DNA from: Rhodoferax sp.
GTDB taxonomy: Bacteria > Pseudomonadota > Gammaproteobacteria > Burkholderiales > Burkholderiaceae_C
Reading direction: 5' to 3'
NCBI RefSeq assembly: GCF_030697375.1
Contig: NZ_JAUYQD010000057.1
Coordinates: 87,580 to 151,579 of the forward strand
DNA length: 64,000 nucleotides
Shown: positions 17,243 through 25,887 of the stretch, one piece after another
Position numbering within the stretch: the first letter of the stretch is position 1
How the letters are laid out: every line of letters starts with the position of its first letter
Made by a program: the position numbers and the translations under genes
Notes under the pieces: model-generated
Databases searched by the model: none
What the model was told of the DNA's origin: nothing
The model's input: only the letters and a program-made list of their open reading frames with translations

Positions 17243-17318
17243 GTTTGCTATTGTGTACGCTGGCGTGCCGCCCAATCTTGTGGCCATTTCGACGGATGAT
17301 TTGTGGACAATCCACCCC

Positions 17319-18470
17319 ATGAACACGCCTCTCCTACCGCCCCCCCCCCTTCTCTGGGACGTATTCTGCCGCGTGGTCGACAACCTCGGCGACATCGGGG
17401 TTTGCTGGCGCCTGGCGGTCAATCTGGCCACGCGCGGGCAGCAGGTCCGGCTTTGGGTCGACGATCCTTCCGCCCTGCACTGGATGGCACCCGGTGCTCT
17501 TGAAGGGCGTATCCCCGGGATCCAAGTCCTGCCATGGTCACAGTCCCAGCAAACGGATGTGCTGGACAAGTGCCCTATGGCCGATGTGTGGATCGAAGCC
17601 TTTGGCTGTGAAATTGCTCCTGAATTCATAGCTACTTGCGCACACTCCATGGGGGCTAGAGGCCTAAAAGACCTTAAACATCCGGCGTGGATCAATCTGG
17701 AATACTTGACGGCAGAACGTTTTGCCGAACGTAGCCACACCCTGCCCTCGCCGGTGATGAACGGCCCTGCCTGCGGCTGGACCAAGTATTTTTTCTACCC
17801 CGGATTTACGCCCCAAACCGGTGGACTGCTACGAGAAGGGAACCGCGTACAGCAACAAGCCCTCTTTGATCGCTGCGATTGGCTGCAGCGCTTGGGCATT
17901 CCCTGGCAGGGCGAGCGGCTGGTGTCACTGTTCTGCTACGAGCCGCCCGCATTGGGTGAGTTTTTGAGGCAGTTGCAGGAAGACACCACGCCCACCCGCT
18001 TGCTGGTGACATCTGGGCGGGCCAGTGAAGCACTCAAAAATTTAAGCCCAATCGGGCTGCAGCCCTTGTCAATACAGCGTGGGCAGCTATCCATTTCATA
18101 CCTCCCCCCACTTAGCCAAGCAGACTTTGACCACCTGTTGTGGGCATGCGACTTCAATTGTGTGCGGGGTGAAGACTCGTTGGTGCGCGCCCTGTGGGCG
18201 GGGAAGCCCTTTGTCTGGCAAATCTACCCGCAGGACGACAACGCCCACCACGACAAGCTACAGGCCTTTTTGGACATGCTGGGAGCCGATACCACTTTAC
18301 GCAATCTCCACCACATCTGGAACAGCGTGACCCCAACAACAGGTGGCAGACCTTGGCTGCAACCAAACCTTGACGCATGGCAAGTAATCACGCGCACAGC
18401 CCGCGAACGCCTGCTGCAGATGGATGATTTGGCCTCCCAGCTTATCGCTTTCGTGTGGAAAAAACGCTAA
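17319..18470 (+). CDS. earP: EF-P arginine rhamnosyltransferase EarP
   Basis: A 383-residue glycosyltransferase expected to attach rhamnose from dTDP-rhamnose to Arg32 of elongation factor P. The EarP signature WDVFCRVVDNLGDIGVCWRL supplies the two conserved Asp residues (here D21 and D25). The conserved Glu is E285 in RGEDSLVRA. The next gene is efp, the usual context. The ATG at 17319 was chosen because upstream codons in the open frame overlap the divergent uvrC start. Two stretches, residues 98-118 and 239-261, are encoded by repeat copies D and E without breaking the frame; neither contains the residues above. Confidence 0.95.
   Translation: MNTPLLPPPPLLWDVFCRVVDNLGDIGVCWRLAVNLATRGQQVRLWVDDPSALHWMAPGALEGRIPGIQVLPWSQSQQTDVLDKCPMADVWIEAFGCEIAPEFIATCAHSMGARGLKDLKHPAWINLEYLTAERFAERSHTLPSPVMNGPACGWTKYFFYPGFTPQTGGLLREGNRVQQQALFDRCDWLQRLGIPWQGERLVSLFCYEPPALGEFLRQLQEDTTPTRLLVTSGRASEALKNLSPIGLQPLSIQRGQLSISYLPPLSQADFDHLLWACDFNCVRGEDSLVRALWAGKPFVWQIYPQDDNAHHDKLQAFLDMLGADTTLRNLHHIWNSVTPTTGGRPWLQPNLDAWQVITRTARERLLQMDDLASQLIAFVWKKR
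17612..17670 (+). repeat. interspersed repeat, copy D (inside earP, sense)
   Basis: It contains CATAGCTACTTGCGCA followed by CATGGGGGCTAGAGGCCT. It is the only intragenic copy in the same direction as its gene. Its end reads TAAAAG instead of a T-run, so it should not act as a terminator inside earP. Confidence 0.88.
18033..18100 (-). repeat. interspersed repeat, copy E (inside earP, antisense)
   Basis: A more diverged copy: on the minus strand GGATAGCTGCCCACGCTG, then GGGCTGCAGCCC and a TTAAATTTTT end. It encodes EarP residues 239-261. At the point where the family usually gives TAG in this frame, the copy has CAG, so the frame stays open. Confidence 0.7.
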
Positions 18471-18597
18471 AATCCTAGGCTTTGCTGAATTTGCCTTGGA
18501 CCCTTCGGGCGAATCATGCCCCGCCGCAGTCTGCGGCCTAACCCGCTAACAGCGCACGCTAGAAGCGACCAATAGCGACAACCGCTCTTCACTATTT

Positions 18598-19152
18598 ATG
18601 AAAATCGCCCAAGAAATCCGTGCCGGCAACGTCATCATGCACGGCAAAGACCCCATGGTCGTTCTGAAAACCGAATACAGCCGTGGTGGCCGCAATTCCG
18701 CCACCGTGCGCATGAAGCTCAAAAGCCTGATCGCCAACTTCGGCACCGAAGTGGTGTTCAAGGCCGACGACAAGATGGACCAGGTTATTCTGGACAAGAA
18801 GGACTGCACCTACTCCTACTTCGCCGACCCCATGTATGTGTGCATGGACGAGGAATACAACCAGTACGAAGTGGAAGCCGAAAACATGGGTGATTCGCTG
18901 AACTACCTCGAAGACGGCATGGCGGTTGAAGTGGTGTTTTACGACGGCAAGGCCATCTCGGTTGAGCTACCCACCAGCGTGGTGCGCGAAATCACCTGGA
19001 CCGAACCCGCCGTCAAAGGCGACACCTCCGGCAAGGTGCTCAAGCCCGCCAAAATCGCAACCGGTTTTGACGTCGGCGTGCCAATTTTCGTGGCGCAAGG
19101 CGACAAGGTTGAAATCGATACCCGCACAGGCGAGTACCGCAAACGCGTCTAA
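18598..19152 (+). CDS. efp: elongation factor P
   Basis: A 184-residue translation factor that relieves ribosome stalling at proline runs. Three beta-domains are expected from the length. The tip of the first domain reads YSRGGRNSA, with Arg at position 32, the residue rhamnosylated by EarP in the Arg-type EF-P branch. Other branches have Lys there. The upstream earP gene agrees with this. An intrinsic terminator follows. Confidence 0.97.
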   Translation: MKIAQEIRAGNVIMHGKDPMVVLKTEYSRGGRNSATVRMKLKSLIANFGTEVVFKADDKMDQVILDKKDCTYSYFADPMYVCMDEEYNQYEVEAENMGDSLNYLEDGMAVEVVFYDGKAISVELPTSVVREITWTEPAVKGDTSGKVLKPAKIATGFDVGVPIFVAQGDKVEIDTRTGEYRKRV

Positions 19153-19170
19153 GCACCGTTCGCATCGACC

Positions 19171-19198
19171 AAAAGGCTTCTTCGGAAGCCTTTTTTAT
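19171..19198 (+). terminator. intrinsic terminator of efp
   Basis: AAGGCTTC and GAAGCCTT form an eight-pair hairpin with a stable TTCG loop, followed by six T residues. It begins about 20 bases after the efp stop. Confidence 0.93.
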
Positions 19199-19277
19199 TG
19201 GATTCGACGCGCTTGGCATGTACCTAAACGCATTGCCAAAGCCCTTTCATGCCCCAAATTCCGTGTAGGCTATCTGC

Positions 19278-20876
19278 ATGAACCAAGTTCTTGACGATAG
19301 CCTTGTGCCCCATGAACCATCCAATGACCATGCAAACACGTCCAAACTGGCACTGCGACGGGTCGCGATAGACACCTACCGAGAAAATGTGGCCTACCTG
19401 CACCGCGACTGCGCGGTCTACCGCGCCGAGGGCTTCCAGGCCCTGTCCAAGGTGGAGGTTCGTGCCAATGGGCGGCGCATTCTGGCCACCCTGAATGTGG
19501 TCGATGACCCATCCATCGTCGGGTGTGATGAGTTGGGCGTCTCGGAGGATGCGTTTCTGCAACTGGGCGTTGTCGATGGCCATACCGCATCGGTATCGCA
19601 GGCGGAACCCGCGGAGTCCATTGGCGCCCTGCACCGAAAGATTGCCGGAGAACGCTTGAGCCAGGACGATTTCCGCAGCATCGTGCGTGATATTGCCGAT
19701 TTACGCTACTCCAAGATTGAGCTCACCGCTTTTGTGATCGCCACCAACCGCGACGAACTGGACCGGGAGGAAGTTTATTTTTTGACCGAAGCCATGGTGG
19801 CCAGCGGCAGAAAGCTGGACTGGCATGAACCCCTGGTGGTGGACAAACACTGCATAGGCGGTATTCCCGGAAACCGCACCTCGATGCTGGTCGTGCCCAT
19901 CGTGGCGGCGCATGGCTTGCTCTGCCCCAAAACATCATCACGCGCGATTACCTCACCCGCCGGTACCGCCGACACCATGGAGGTGTTGGCCAAGGTGGAG
20001 CTTCCATTTGACGCGTTGGCCGATATCGTGCGCGAGCACCGCGCCTGCCTAGCCTGGGGTGGCACGGCCAATTTGTCACCGGCCGACGATGTGTTGATTT
20101 CCGTGGAACGCCCGCTGGCGGTGGACTCGCCCGGGCAAATGGTGGCGTCCATCCTGTCCAAAAAAATTGCCGCAGGCTCGACCCATCTGGTACTCGACAT
20201 TCCCATCGGCCCCACCGCCAAGGTACGCTCCATGCCGGAAGCGCAACGTCTGCGCAGGCTGTTCGAATACGTGGCCCGGCGCATTCACCTGTCTTTGGAT
20301 GTGGTCATTACCGATGGCCGCCAGCCTGTGGGGAACGGCATTGGCCCCATGCTGGAAGCCCGGGATGTGATGCGTGTGCTGGAAAACGACCCCGGCGCCC
20401 CCAATGATTTGCGCCAAAAAGCCCTGCGCCTGGCGGGACGCCTGATTGAGTGCAATCCCGATGTGCGCGGTGGCGACGGCTTTGCCATTGCGCGGGATAT
20501 TCTGGACTCAGGGCGTGCGCTGGCCAAGATGAACGCCATCGTTGCGGCCCAAGGCGCAGAAGCGTTTGACTACAACAATCCGACCTTGGGCACTCTGAGT
20601 TTTGAAGTCTGCGCCACCGAATCCGGCGTGGTGGCCAGCATTGACAACCTCCAGGTGGCCCGCATTGCGCGCCTCGCCGGTGCCCCCAAGGTGGTGGAGG
20701 CAGGCGTTGACCTGTTTCGCAAACTGGGAGACACCGTGGCCGTGGGTGACGCCTTGTACCGGGTACATGCCAGTTTTCAGAGCGACCTGACATTTGCCCG
20801 CCAAGCCTGCGCCAAATCCACCGGTTACACCATCGGTGCGCCCGGCGATGTTCCCCATGTTTTTGTGGAGTTTTGA
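19278..20876 (+). CDS. AMP-phosphorylase-type nucleoside phosphorylase
   Basis: A 532-residue member of the thymidine/pyrimidine-nucleoside phosphorylase superfamily, with the ~100-residue N-terminal domain found in archaeal AMP phosphorylases. The phosphate-binding region reads KTSSRAITSPAGTADTMEVL, closer to AMP phosphorylase than to DeoA, which has a Gly-rich GRGLGHTGGT-like stretch. VVDKHCIGGIPGNRTSMLV is also characteristic. AMP phosphorylases convert AMP and phosphate to adenine and ribose-1,5-bisphosphate. The next gene starts inside its stop codon (TGATG), so it is translationally coupled to a PRPP-synthetase homologue. The exact substrate (AMP, other NMPs or nucleosides) is inferred, not shown. 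Confidence 0.82.
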   Translation: MNQVLDDSLVPHEPSNDHANTSKLALRRVAIDTYRENVAYLHRDCAVYRAEGFQALSKVEVRANGRRILATLNVVDDPSIVGCDELGVSEDAFLQLGVVDGHTASVSQAEPAESIGALHRKIAGERLSQDDFRSIVRDIADLRYSKIELTAFVIATNRDELDREEVYFLTEAMVASGRKLDWHEPLVVDKHCIGGIPGNRTSMLVVPIVAAHGLLCPKTSSRAITSPAGTADTMEVLAKVELPFDALADIVREHRACLAWGGTANLSPADDVLISVERPLAVDSPGQMVASILSKKIAAGSTHLVLDIPIGPTAKVRSMPEAQRLRRLFEYVARRIHLSLDVVITDGRQPVGNGIGPMLEARDVMRVLENDPGAPNDLRQKALRLAGRLIECNPDVRGGDGFAIARDILDSGRALAKMNAIVAAQGAEAFDYNNPTLGTLSFEVCATESGVVASIDNLQVARIARLAGAPKVVEAGVDLFRKLGDTVAVGDALYRVHASFQSDLTFARQACAKSTGYTIGAPGDVPHVFVEF

Positions 20877-21805
20877 TGCAGCCCAACGCGACACCCAAGC
20901 CTATGTTGCTGTTTTTTGACGACGAACGTGAAAGTGCATACCGATTGGCGCAAGCCGCCTGTTTGCAACACCGGGCCATAGAACGCCACCGTTTTCCTGA
21001 CGGGGAGCTCAAGCTGCGTTTGCCGGAAGCGCTGCCAAGCCGCGTGGTCATTCTGCGCACGCTGAACGACCCCAACGAGAAATTGCTTGAACTGCTCCTG
21101 GTGGCCCAAACTGCACGCACTTTGGGCGCCCGGCACGTCACTCTGGTTGCCCCCTATCTGGCGTATATGCGCCAAGACATCGCTTTTCACCCCGGCGAGG
21201 CCATCAGCCAGCGCATTGTGGGGAAGTTTCTGGCCAGCCTGTTTGACGCCGTGGTCACCGTGGACCCGCACCTGCACCGGGTAAGCACATTGCAAGAAGC
21301 GATTCCCGTGCCCAACGCAAACGCGATAGTGCTCAGTGGCGCCCCCCTGCTCGCCGACCTGATTGCAGCACGCCGCACCCAACCTCTCTTGGTGGGACCC
21401 GACGAAGAGTCCGCACAATGGGTTGCCCTGGCGGCATCACGCCATGGGTTCGACTACGCGGTCTGCCGCAAAGTACGCCATGGGGACCGCGCGGTAGAAG
21501 TTGCGCTGCCAAAGCTTGCCGTGCAGGGCCGCGCCGTAGTCCTGCTGGACGATGTGGCGAGCACGGGCCATACGGTGGCGCAGGCCACACGGCTGCTGTT
21601 GGCGGCCGGTGCTGCGTCGGTGGATGTGGCCGTGACCCACGCACTTTTTGCGGGTGACGCACTGCAAGTGATGCGTGACGCAGGCGTGCAAGAGGTGTGG
21701 AGCACCGACTGCATCGCGCACCCCAGCAATGCCGTCAGCATGGCCACCAGCATTGCACAGGCTTTGGATCAAATCACACACAATAGCAACCATGAACCCC
21801 ACTGA
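20876..21805 (+). CDS. ribose-phosphate diphosphokinase homologue (PRPP synthetase-like)
   Basis: A 309-residue protein with two phosphoribosyltransferase-type folds as in PRPP synthetase (ribose-5-phosphate + ATP to PRPP + AMP). Visible family segments are FPDGELKLRLP near the start, APYLAYMRQDIAFHPGE with the catalytic-region Arg/Asp, and the PRPP loop VVLLDDVASTGHTV. The usual KRR loop is replaced by CRKVRHGDRAVEV, closer to archaeal-type enzymes. It is probably not the housekeeping enzyme, because it is coupled to the AMP-phosphorylase-type gene (TGATG) and overlaps the LOG gene by 14 bases. It may use a related sugar phosphate. Confidence 0.8.
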   Translation: MQPNATPKPMLLFFDDERESAYRLAQAACLQHRAIERHRFPDGELKLRLPEALPSRVVILRTLNDPNEKLLELLLVAQTARTLGARHVTLVAPYLAYMRQDIAFHPGEAISQRIVGKFLASLFDAVVTVDPHLHRVSTLQEAIPVPNANAIVLSGAPLLADLIAARRTQPLLVGPDEESAQWVALAASRHGFDYAVCRKVRHGDRAVEVALPKLAVQGRAVVLLDDVASTGHTVAQATRLLLAAGAASVDVAVTHALFAGDALQVMRDAGVQEVWSTDCIAHPSNAVSMATSIAQALDQITHNSNHEPH

Positions 21806-22679
21806 AAAACGCAGCAAAAAACGCACTGAAAATCTGACCGAGCGCCGTTTGGCCGACGCATGGGCCGAACTCCAAAACCACGCCGCCCAAGGCAACGCGC
21901 TGGAATCGGATGCCTACCGCCTGGCCTTCGCCGACCCCGAGTTTTTACTGCGGCGCGAGACACGCGGCATTCGCTTCCAACTGGAAATGCTCAAACCCGA
22001 TCTGGACCAGACCGAACAAGGCATTGAGAACACCATTGTGGTGTTTGGCAGCGCACGTTTTCCCTCGCCGGAAGAGGCCCAAACCGCGCTGGAACTGGCC
22101 CAACAGGGCACGGATGCCGATGCACTCGCCACTGCACAGCGGCAGGTGCGAAACGCCCACTACTACGACCAGGCACGCCTGTTTGCCCGGCTGGTGGCCG
22201 AATTCAGCGCCCACCGGCGCCCAGAAGAACGCCTGTTCATTACCACCGGGGGCGGCCCCGGCATCATGGAAGCCGCCAACCGCGGTGCACACGAGATGGG
22301 TGCTTTGAGCGTAGGCCTGAACATTGCGCTGCCCCATGAGCAAAGCGCCAACCCCTATGTCACCCCCAATCTGAGCTTCAAATTCCACTACTTTGCGCTG
22401 CGCAAGATGCATTTCATGATGCGGGCCAAGGCGCTGGTGGCCTTTCCGGGCGGATTTGGGACGCTGGATGAGCTGTTTGAAGTCATCACCCTGGTGCAAA
22501 CCCGCAAGGCCAAACCGGTGCCCATTGTTCTTTTTGGCACCGACTACTGGAAGCGCCTGGTCAACATGGATGTCTTGGTGGAAGAAGGCACGATCTCCCC
22601 CGAAGACTTGAAACTGTTTTCCTATGTGGACACGCCGCAGGAGGCCTGGGAGGCTATCCGTGTGTTTTATGCGCTGTAG
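21792..22679 (+). CDS. LOG-family nucleotide 5'-monophosphate phosphoribohydrolase
   Basis: A 295-residue lysine-decarboxylase-like (LOG/TIGR00730) protein. It carries both family motifs, GGGPGIMEAANRGA and PGGFGTLDELFE. Studied LOG enzymes cleave nucleoside monophosphates (AMP, cytokinin nucleotides) to base and ribose-5-phosphate. An N-terminal helical extension of ~75 residues makes it longer than plain LOG proteins (~190). The ATG at 21792 lies inside the end of the preceding gene, indicating co-translation. The 3' end overlaps the convergent MFS gene by 26 bases. Confidence 0.85.
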   Translation: MNPTEKRSKKRTENLTERRLADAWAELQNHAAQGNALESDAYRLAFADPEFLLRRETRGIRFQLEMLKPDLDQTEQGIENTIVVFGSARFPSPEEAQTALELAQQGTDADALATAQRQVRNAHYYDQARLFARLVAEFSAHRRPEERLFITTGGGPGIMEAANRGAHEMGALSVGLNIALPHEQSANPYVTPNLSFKFHYFALRKMHFMMRAKALVAFPGGFGTLDELFEVITLVQTRKAKPVPIVLFGTDYWKRLVNMDVLVEEGTISPEDLKLFSYVDTPQEAWEAIRVFYAL

Positions 22680-23841
22680 TCGGCGCACGCACCAGCCAGG
22701 CGGGGCGCGCCCCTGCCGCCACCACCAAGCCCACACACCAAAATAAGGCTGACACCCCGATCACCGTTCCCACGGAGCCGAACAGCATGGGCATCACCAC
22801 GCTGGAGGCATTGATGGCCATCAGCCGAAAGCCCAAGGCCTCACCGTGGCGTTCAGGTGGGGTGATCTGGTGCAGAGTGCTCATGATCATGGGCTGCACG
22901 GAGCCCAGTGTGATGCCCAGCAGCACCGAACACACACCCATCGTCAACGGCGTCTGCATGTAGGGATAGACCGCAAACACCAGGGCGGTGAGCACCATGG
23001 CCGAGGACAAGACCACATGCTCGCGCAGCCGTGCCGCAAACGCCGGGATCAGCAGGCGGACCACGGCCGCGGCAATCGCAAAGGAGCCCAGGATGGAACC
23101 GATCACCGACGCACTCAGCCCGCGCTCATGCCCCAATACGGGCACAACAAAGGAGTGCACATCCCAGCACGAGGACAAAAACCAGTTCACCAGCATCAGG
23201 CGGCGCATCATGGGCTCGCGCAGCAAATGCCACGCCTTGGTGGATCTTGCGCCCCTTGGTGCTGCCACCGGGGGTAACTCCTTCACCGACCGCACCAGCA
23301 GCCAGGTGGCCAAGGGCAACAATGCCATCAACAAAAACGCCGCGCGGTAGCCGGTGGTATCCCCCGCTGCGCTACCGGCATGGTCAATCAGCAGTCCGGC
23401 AGCAAACGGGCCCACAAAATTGGAAGCTGCCGGCCCAATGGCCAGCCAGCTAAAAACCCGCTTGAGCTCGGTTGCGTTGCCTGCGGCACGACCCACATGG
23501 CGTTGCAGGGCAATGGAGGCCGCCCCGGTGGCACCGCCCGTCATCAAAGCGCTGACGCACAGCACGGCAAACACCGGGAACACCATCGCCAAGGCGGCAC
23601 CGACGATGGCTGCCACCACGGCCCAACGAACCGGGCGTCTGAGCCCGTGCCGGTCGGCAAACCGCCCCGCCGGCAAGGCCAAAAAAACCTGGGTCAGTGA
23701 AAACAAGGCCAGCAGAACCCCGACCGCCAAAGGGCTGTACCCCTGGTGCAGGGCCAGCAGGGGCGCCGCCAGCCGCGTGCCCGCCATGCACGAGTGCAGG
23801 CAAACGTGGCCGGCGATCAAGCGGGTCAGGGCCCGTCTCAC
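22654..23841 (-). CDS. MFS transporter
   Basis: A 395-residue major facilitator protein with about 12 membrane helices. The loop between helices 2 and 3 carries the MFS pattern GRFADRHGLRRPVRWA. The substrate is unknown; the profile is that of a drug or metabolite exporter. Its start overlaps the rmuC stop by four bases (ATGA), so it is translated with rmuC. Confidence 0.85.
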   Translation of the reverse strand: MRRALTRLIAGHVCLHSCMAGTRLAAPLLALHQGYSPLAVGVLLALFSLTQVFLALPAGRFADRHGLRRPVRWAVVAAIVGAALAMVFPVFAVLCVSALMTGGATGAASIALQRHVGRAAGNATELKRVFSWLAIGPAASNFVGPFAAGLLIDHAGSAAGDTTGYRAAFLLMALLPLATWLLVRSVKELPPVAAPRGARSTKAWHLLREPMMRRLMLVNWFLSSCWDVHSFVVPVLGHERGLSASVIGSILGSFAIAAAVVRLLIPAFAARLREHVVLSSAMVLTALVFAVYPYMQTPLTMGVCSVLLGITLGSVQPMIMSTLHQITPPERHGEALGFRLMAINASSVVMPMLFGSVGTVIGVSALFWCVGLVVAAGARPAWLVRAPTTAHKTHG

Positions 23842-25244
23842 GCGCGGTCAGCCTCCAGGTCGGAATCGAAGTCCTTGTCCATGGGGATCAAGGCCTGCAC
23901 TTGCGCATCCGGCAGGGCCTCGATTTTTTTCAAAGCCCGGCCCATGGCGCGGCTGCGGGTTTCGGCACTGTCCAAGGTCTTCAGCACGGTTTCGGTTTGC
24001 GATTTGACCTTGGCCAGCACATCGCCAAACTTGCCGAACTCGGTCTTCACCGCACCCAGCACCTGCCACACCTCACTGGAGCGTCGCTCCAGCGCCAGTG
24101 TTCGAAAGCCCATTTGCAGCGAACTGAGCATGGCCAGCAGGGTGGTGGGCCCTGCCAGGGTAATGCGGTGCTCGCGCTGCAAGGCTTCCATCAGGCCGGG
24201 GCGGCGCAACACCTCGGCGTACAGCCCTTCCGTAGGCAAAAACAGAATGGCAAAGTCAGTGGTGTGGGGCGGCTCCACGTATTTGTCGGTGATGGATTTG
24301 GCCTCCAGGCGAATACGCAGCTCCAAAGCCTTGCCTGCAGCCTCTGCCCCCACGGCATCGGCCCTGCCCTGCGCGTCCAGCAAACGCTCGTAATCGTCAT
24401 TGGGAAACTTGGCGTCGATCGGCAGCCACAGGGGTTCGCCATGCTCGGATTTTCCGGGTAGCTTGACTGCAAAATCCACCACGTTTTTGCTACCGGGCCG
24501 GGTGGCCACCTGCATGGCGTACTGGTCAGGAACCAGCACCTGCTCCAGCAGCGAAGCCAGTTGCGCTTCACCAAAAATGCCCCGGGTCTTCACATTGGTC
24601 AGCAGGTGCTTGAGGTCGCCCACGCCCTGGGCCAGGGTCTGCATTTCGCCCAGGCCTTTGTGCACCTGCTCCAAGCGGTCAGCCACCTGTTTGAAGCTTT
24701 CACCCAAACGGGTTTGCAAGGTGGATTGCAGTTTTTCGTCCACCGTGGCGCGCATTTCGTCCAGCTTTGCGGCATTGGTGGCCTGCAATTGGGCAAGCTG
24801 TTTTTCCAGCGTTTCCCGCACTTCGGTCATGCGCCGCGCGTTGGATTCGCTCAAGCCGGAGAGTTGGGTGCTGAGGGTGTCGGACAGCGTCTTTTGCAGC
24901 AGGGAGAGCTGCTGGCCAAAGGCGTCAATCTGGGTATTTTGGGTGCGTGTGGCTTCTGCCCCCTGTTGCACCAAAGACTGCTGAAAAGTGGCCAGGGTTT
25001 GCGTCTGCTCCTGGCGGCCACTGCGCGAAGATTCATTGACCTCGCGGCGCAATTCGCGCTCCAGCCGCTCCAAGCGTTCCGCATTGCTTTGCGCCCCGGC
25101 CTGAATGGCCGTCGCCAGTACCGCGCCACTTTTCTCAGCGGCTTGCACAGCGGCTGGGTCGGAACGGCGCAACAGCAAGCACGCCAGCCCCACAACATTC
25201 ACAACACACAGGGCCAAGACCAACCACACAACCATATTATTCAA
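23838..25244 (-). CDS. rmuC: DNA recombination protein RmuC
   Basis: A 468-residue RmuC protein, which limits inversions and recombination at short repeats in E. coli. It has an N-terminal membrane anchor (about 5-27), a long coiled coil (about 50-200, Gln/Glu/Leu-rich) and the RmuC domain (about 215-430) with NVKTRGIFGEAQLASLLEQV and FAVKLPG. The C-terminal end is acidic. It is the first gene of a two-gene unit with the MFS transporter. Confidence 0.94.
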   Translation of the reverse strand: MNNMVVWLVLALCVVNVVGLACLLLRRSDPAAVQAAEKSGAVLATAIQAGAQSNAERLERLERELRREVNESSRSGRQEQTQTLATFQQSLVQQGAEATRTQNTQIDAFGQQLSLLQKTLSDTLSTQLSGLSESNARRMTEVRETLEKQLAQLQATNAAKLDEMRATVDEKLQSTLQTRLGESFKQVADRLEQVHKGLGEMQTLAQGVGDLKHLLTNVKTRGIFGEAQLASLLEQVLVPDQYAMQVATRPGSKNVVDFAVKLPGKSEHGEPLWLPIDAKFPNDDYERLLDAQGRADAVGAEAAGKALELRIRLEAKSITDKYVEPPHTTDFAILFLPTEGLYAEVLRRPGLMEALQREHRITLAGPTTLLAMLSSLQMGFRTLALERRSSEVWQVLGAVKTEFGKFGDVLAKVKSQTETVLKTLDSAETRSRAMGRALKKIEALPDAQVQALIPMDKDFDSDLEADRA

Positions 25245-25302
25245 ACCAGAGTCCCAAAATCTCTATTGTTGTGCAAAAAGCCACTCACCCGGTTTTACGA
25301 AG

Positions 25303-25362
25303 AAAATAGGCTGCCAGCCCCCGACAAACCTGCGCAAGCAGCTATCTAATTGATAGCAACTG
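25303..25362 (-). repeat. interspersed repeat, copy F (3' end of the REC gene)
   Basis: On the minus strand, GCTATC-N5-GATAGC is a perfect inverted repeat. It is followed by TGCTTGCGCA, GGGGGCTGGCAGCC (GGCTG/CAGCC arms) and a TATTTTC tract. The head of the copy supplies the last residues (VAIN) and stop codon of the REC protein. Confidence 0.9.
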
Positions 25363-25783
25363 CTTTGGGGGAATTCACCATCATTTGCGACAAGGCTTGC
25401 AGGCGCAAGGGTTTGGTCAAGGCGCCCAGAACCTTGATGCCGTCTGCGCGGGCCACATCTTGCACAATGTCCAGCATTTCAGCATGTGCGCCGCTCACCA
25501 AGATGACCGCACCCACATAACGCCGCTTGGCCAGTTGCTCCAGAAACTCAATGCCGTCCATATCGGGCATGTACACATCACAAATCAGATAGTCAGGCGG
25601 GCTCTGCAATTGACCCAAAATCTGCAGGCCCTCACGTCCGCCGCCCGCCACCCGCACGTCACGGACGCCAAGCTGCCCCAGCATCTCCGTCAAGATCTCT
25701 TGGCTGAACTCATCGTCGTCCACCACCACCACGGAATGCGATGTACCCTGTAGTAGCCCGTCTGCTGGCACTGTGTTGTGCAT
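25346..25783 (-). CDS. stand-alone response regulator receiver (REC) protein
   Basis: A 145-residue protein that is essentially one CheY-like receiver domain. Acidic residues VVVDDDE lie near the start, the phospho-acceptor Asp is in CDVYMPDMDG, then LVSGA and the conserved Lys in LTKPLR. No output domain is present. The ATG at 25783 follows a GAGGGG ribosome site. It lies beside a large hybrid kinase on the same strand, so it may take phosphate from that kinase's Hpt domain. The C-terminus is formed by repeat copy F. Confidence 0.9.
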   Translation of the reverse strand: MHNTVPADGLLQGTSHSVVVVDDDEFSQEILTEMLGQLGVRDVRVAGGGREGLQILGQLQSPPDYLICDVYMPDMDGIEFLEQLAKRRYVGAVILVSGAHAEMLDIVQDVARADGIKVLGALTKPLRLQALSQMMVNSPKAVAIN

Positions 25784-25887
25784 GAAATCCCCTCTGAATT
25801 GCTTTGCTCCCCATTCGAATGGGGGTCCCATTGTTCCACGCTAAGCCGGTGGCGCCTATCCCCCAAACGGGTGAGTCTAGGCACTAC

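Noticed and set aside
17243..17785. 181-residue N-terminal extension of UvrC
   Set aside because: It would overlap the beginning of earP on the other strand, and its residues have no UvrC similarity. The ATG at 17242 gives the normal start.
19278..20876. ordinary thymidine phosphorylase (DeoA)
   Set aside because: The phosphate-binding segment and extra N-terminal domain resemble AMP phosphorylase rather than DeoA, and no deo genes are nearby.
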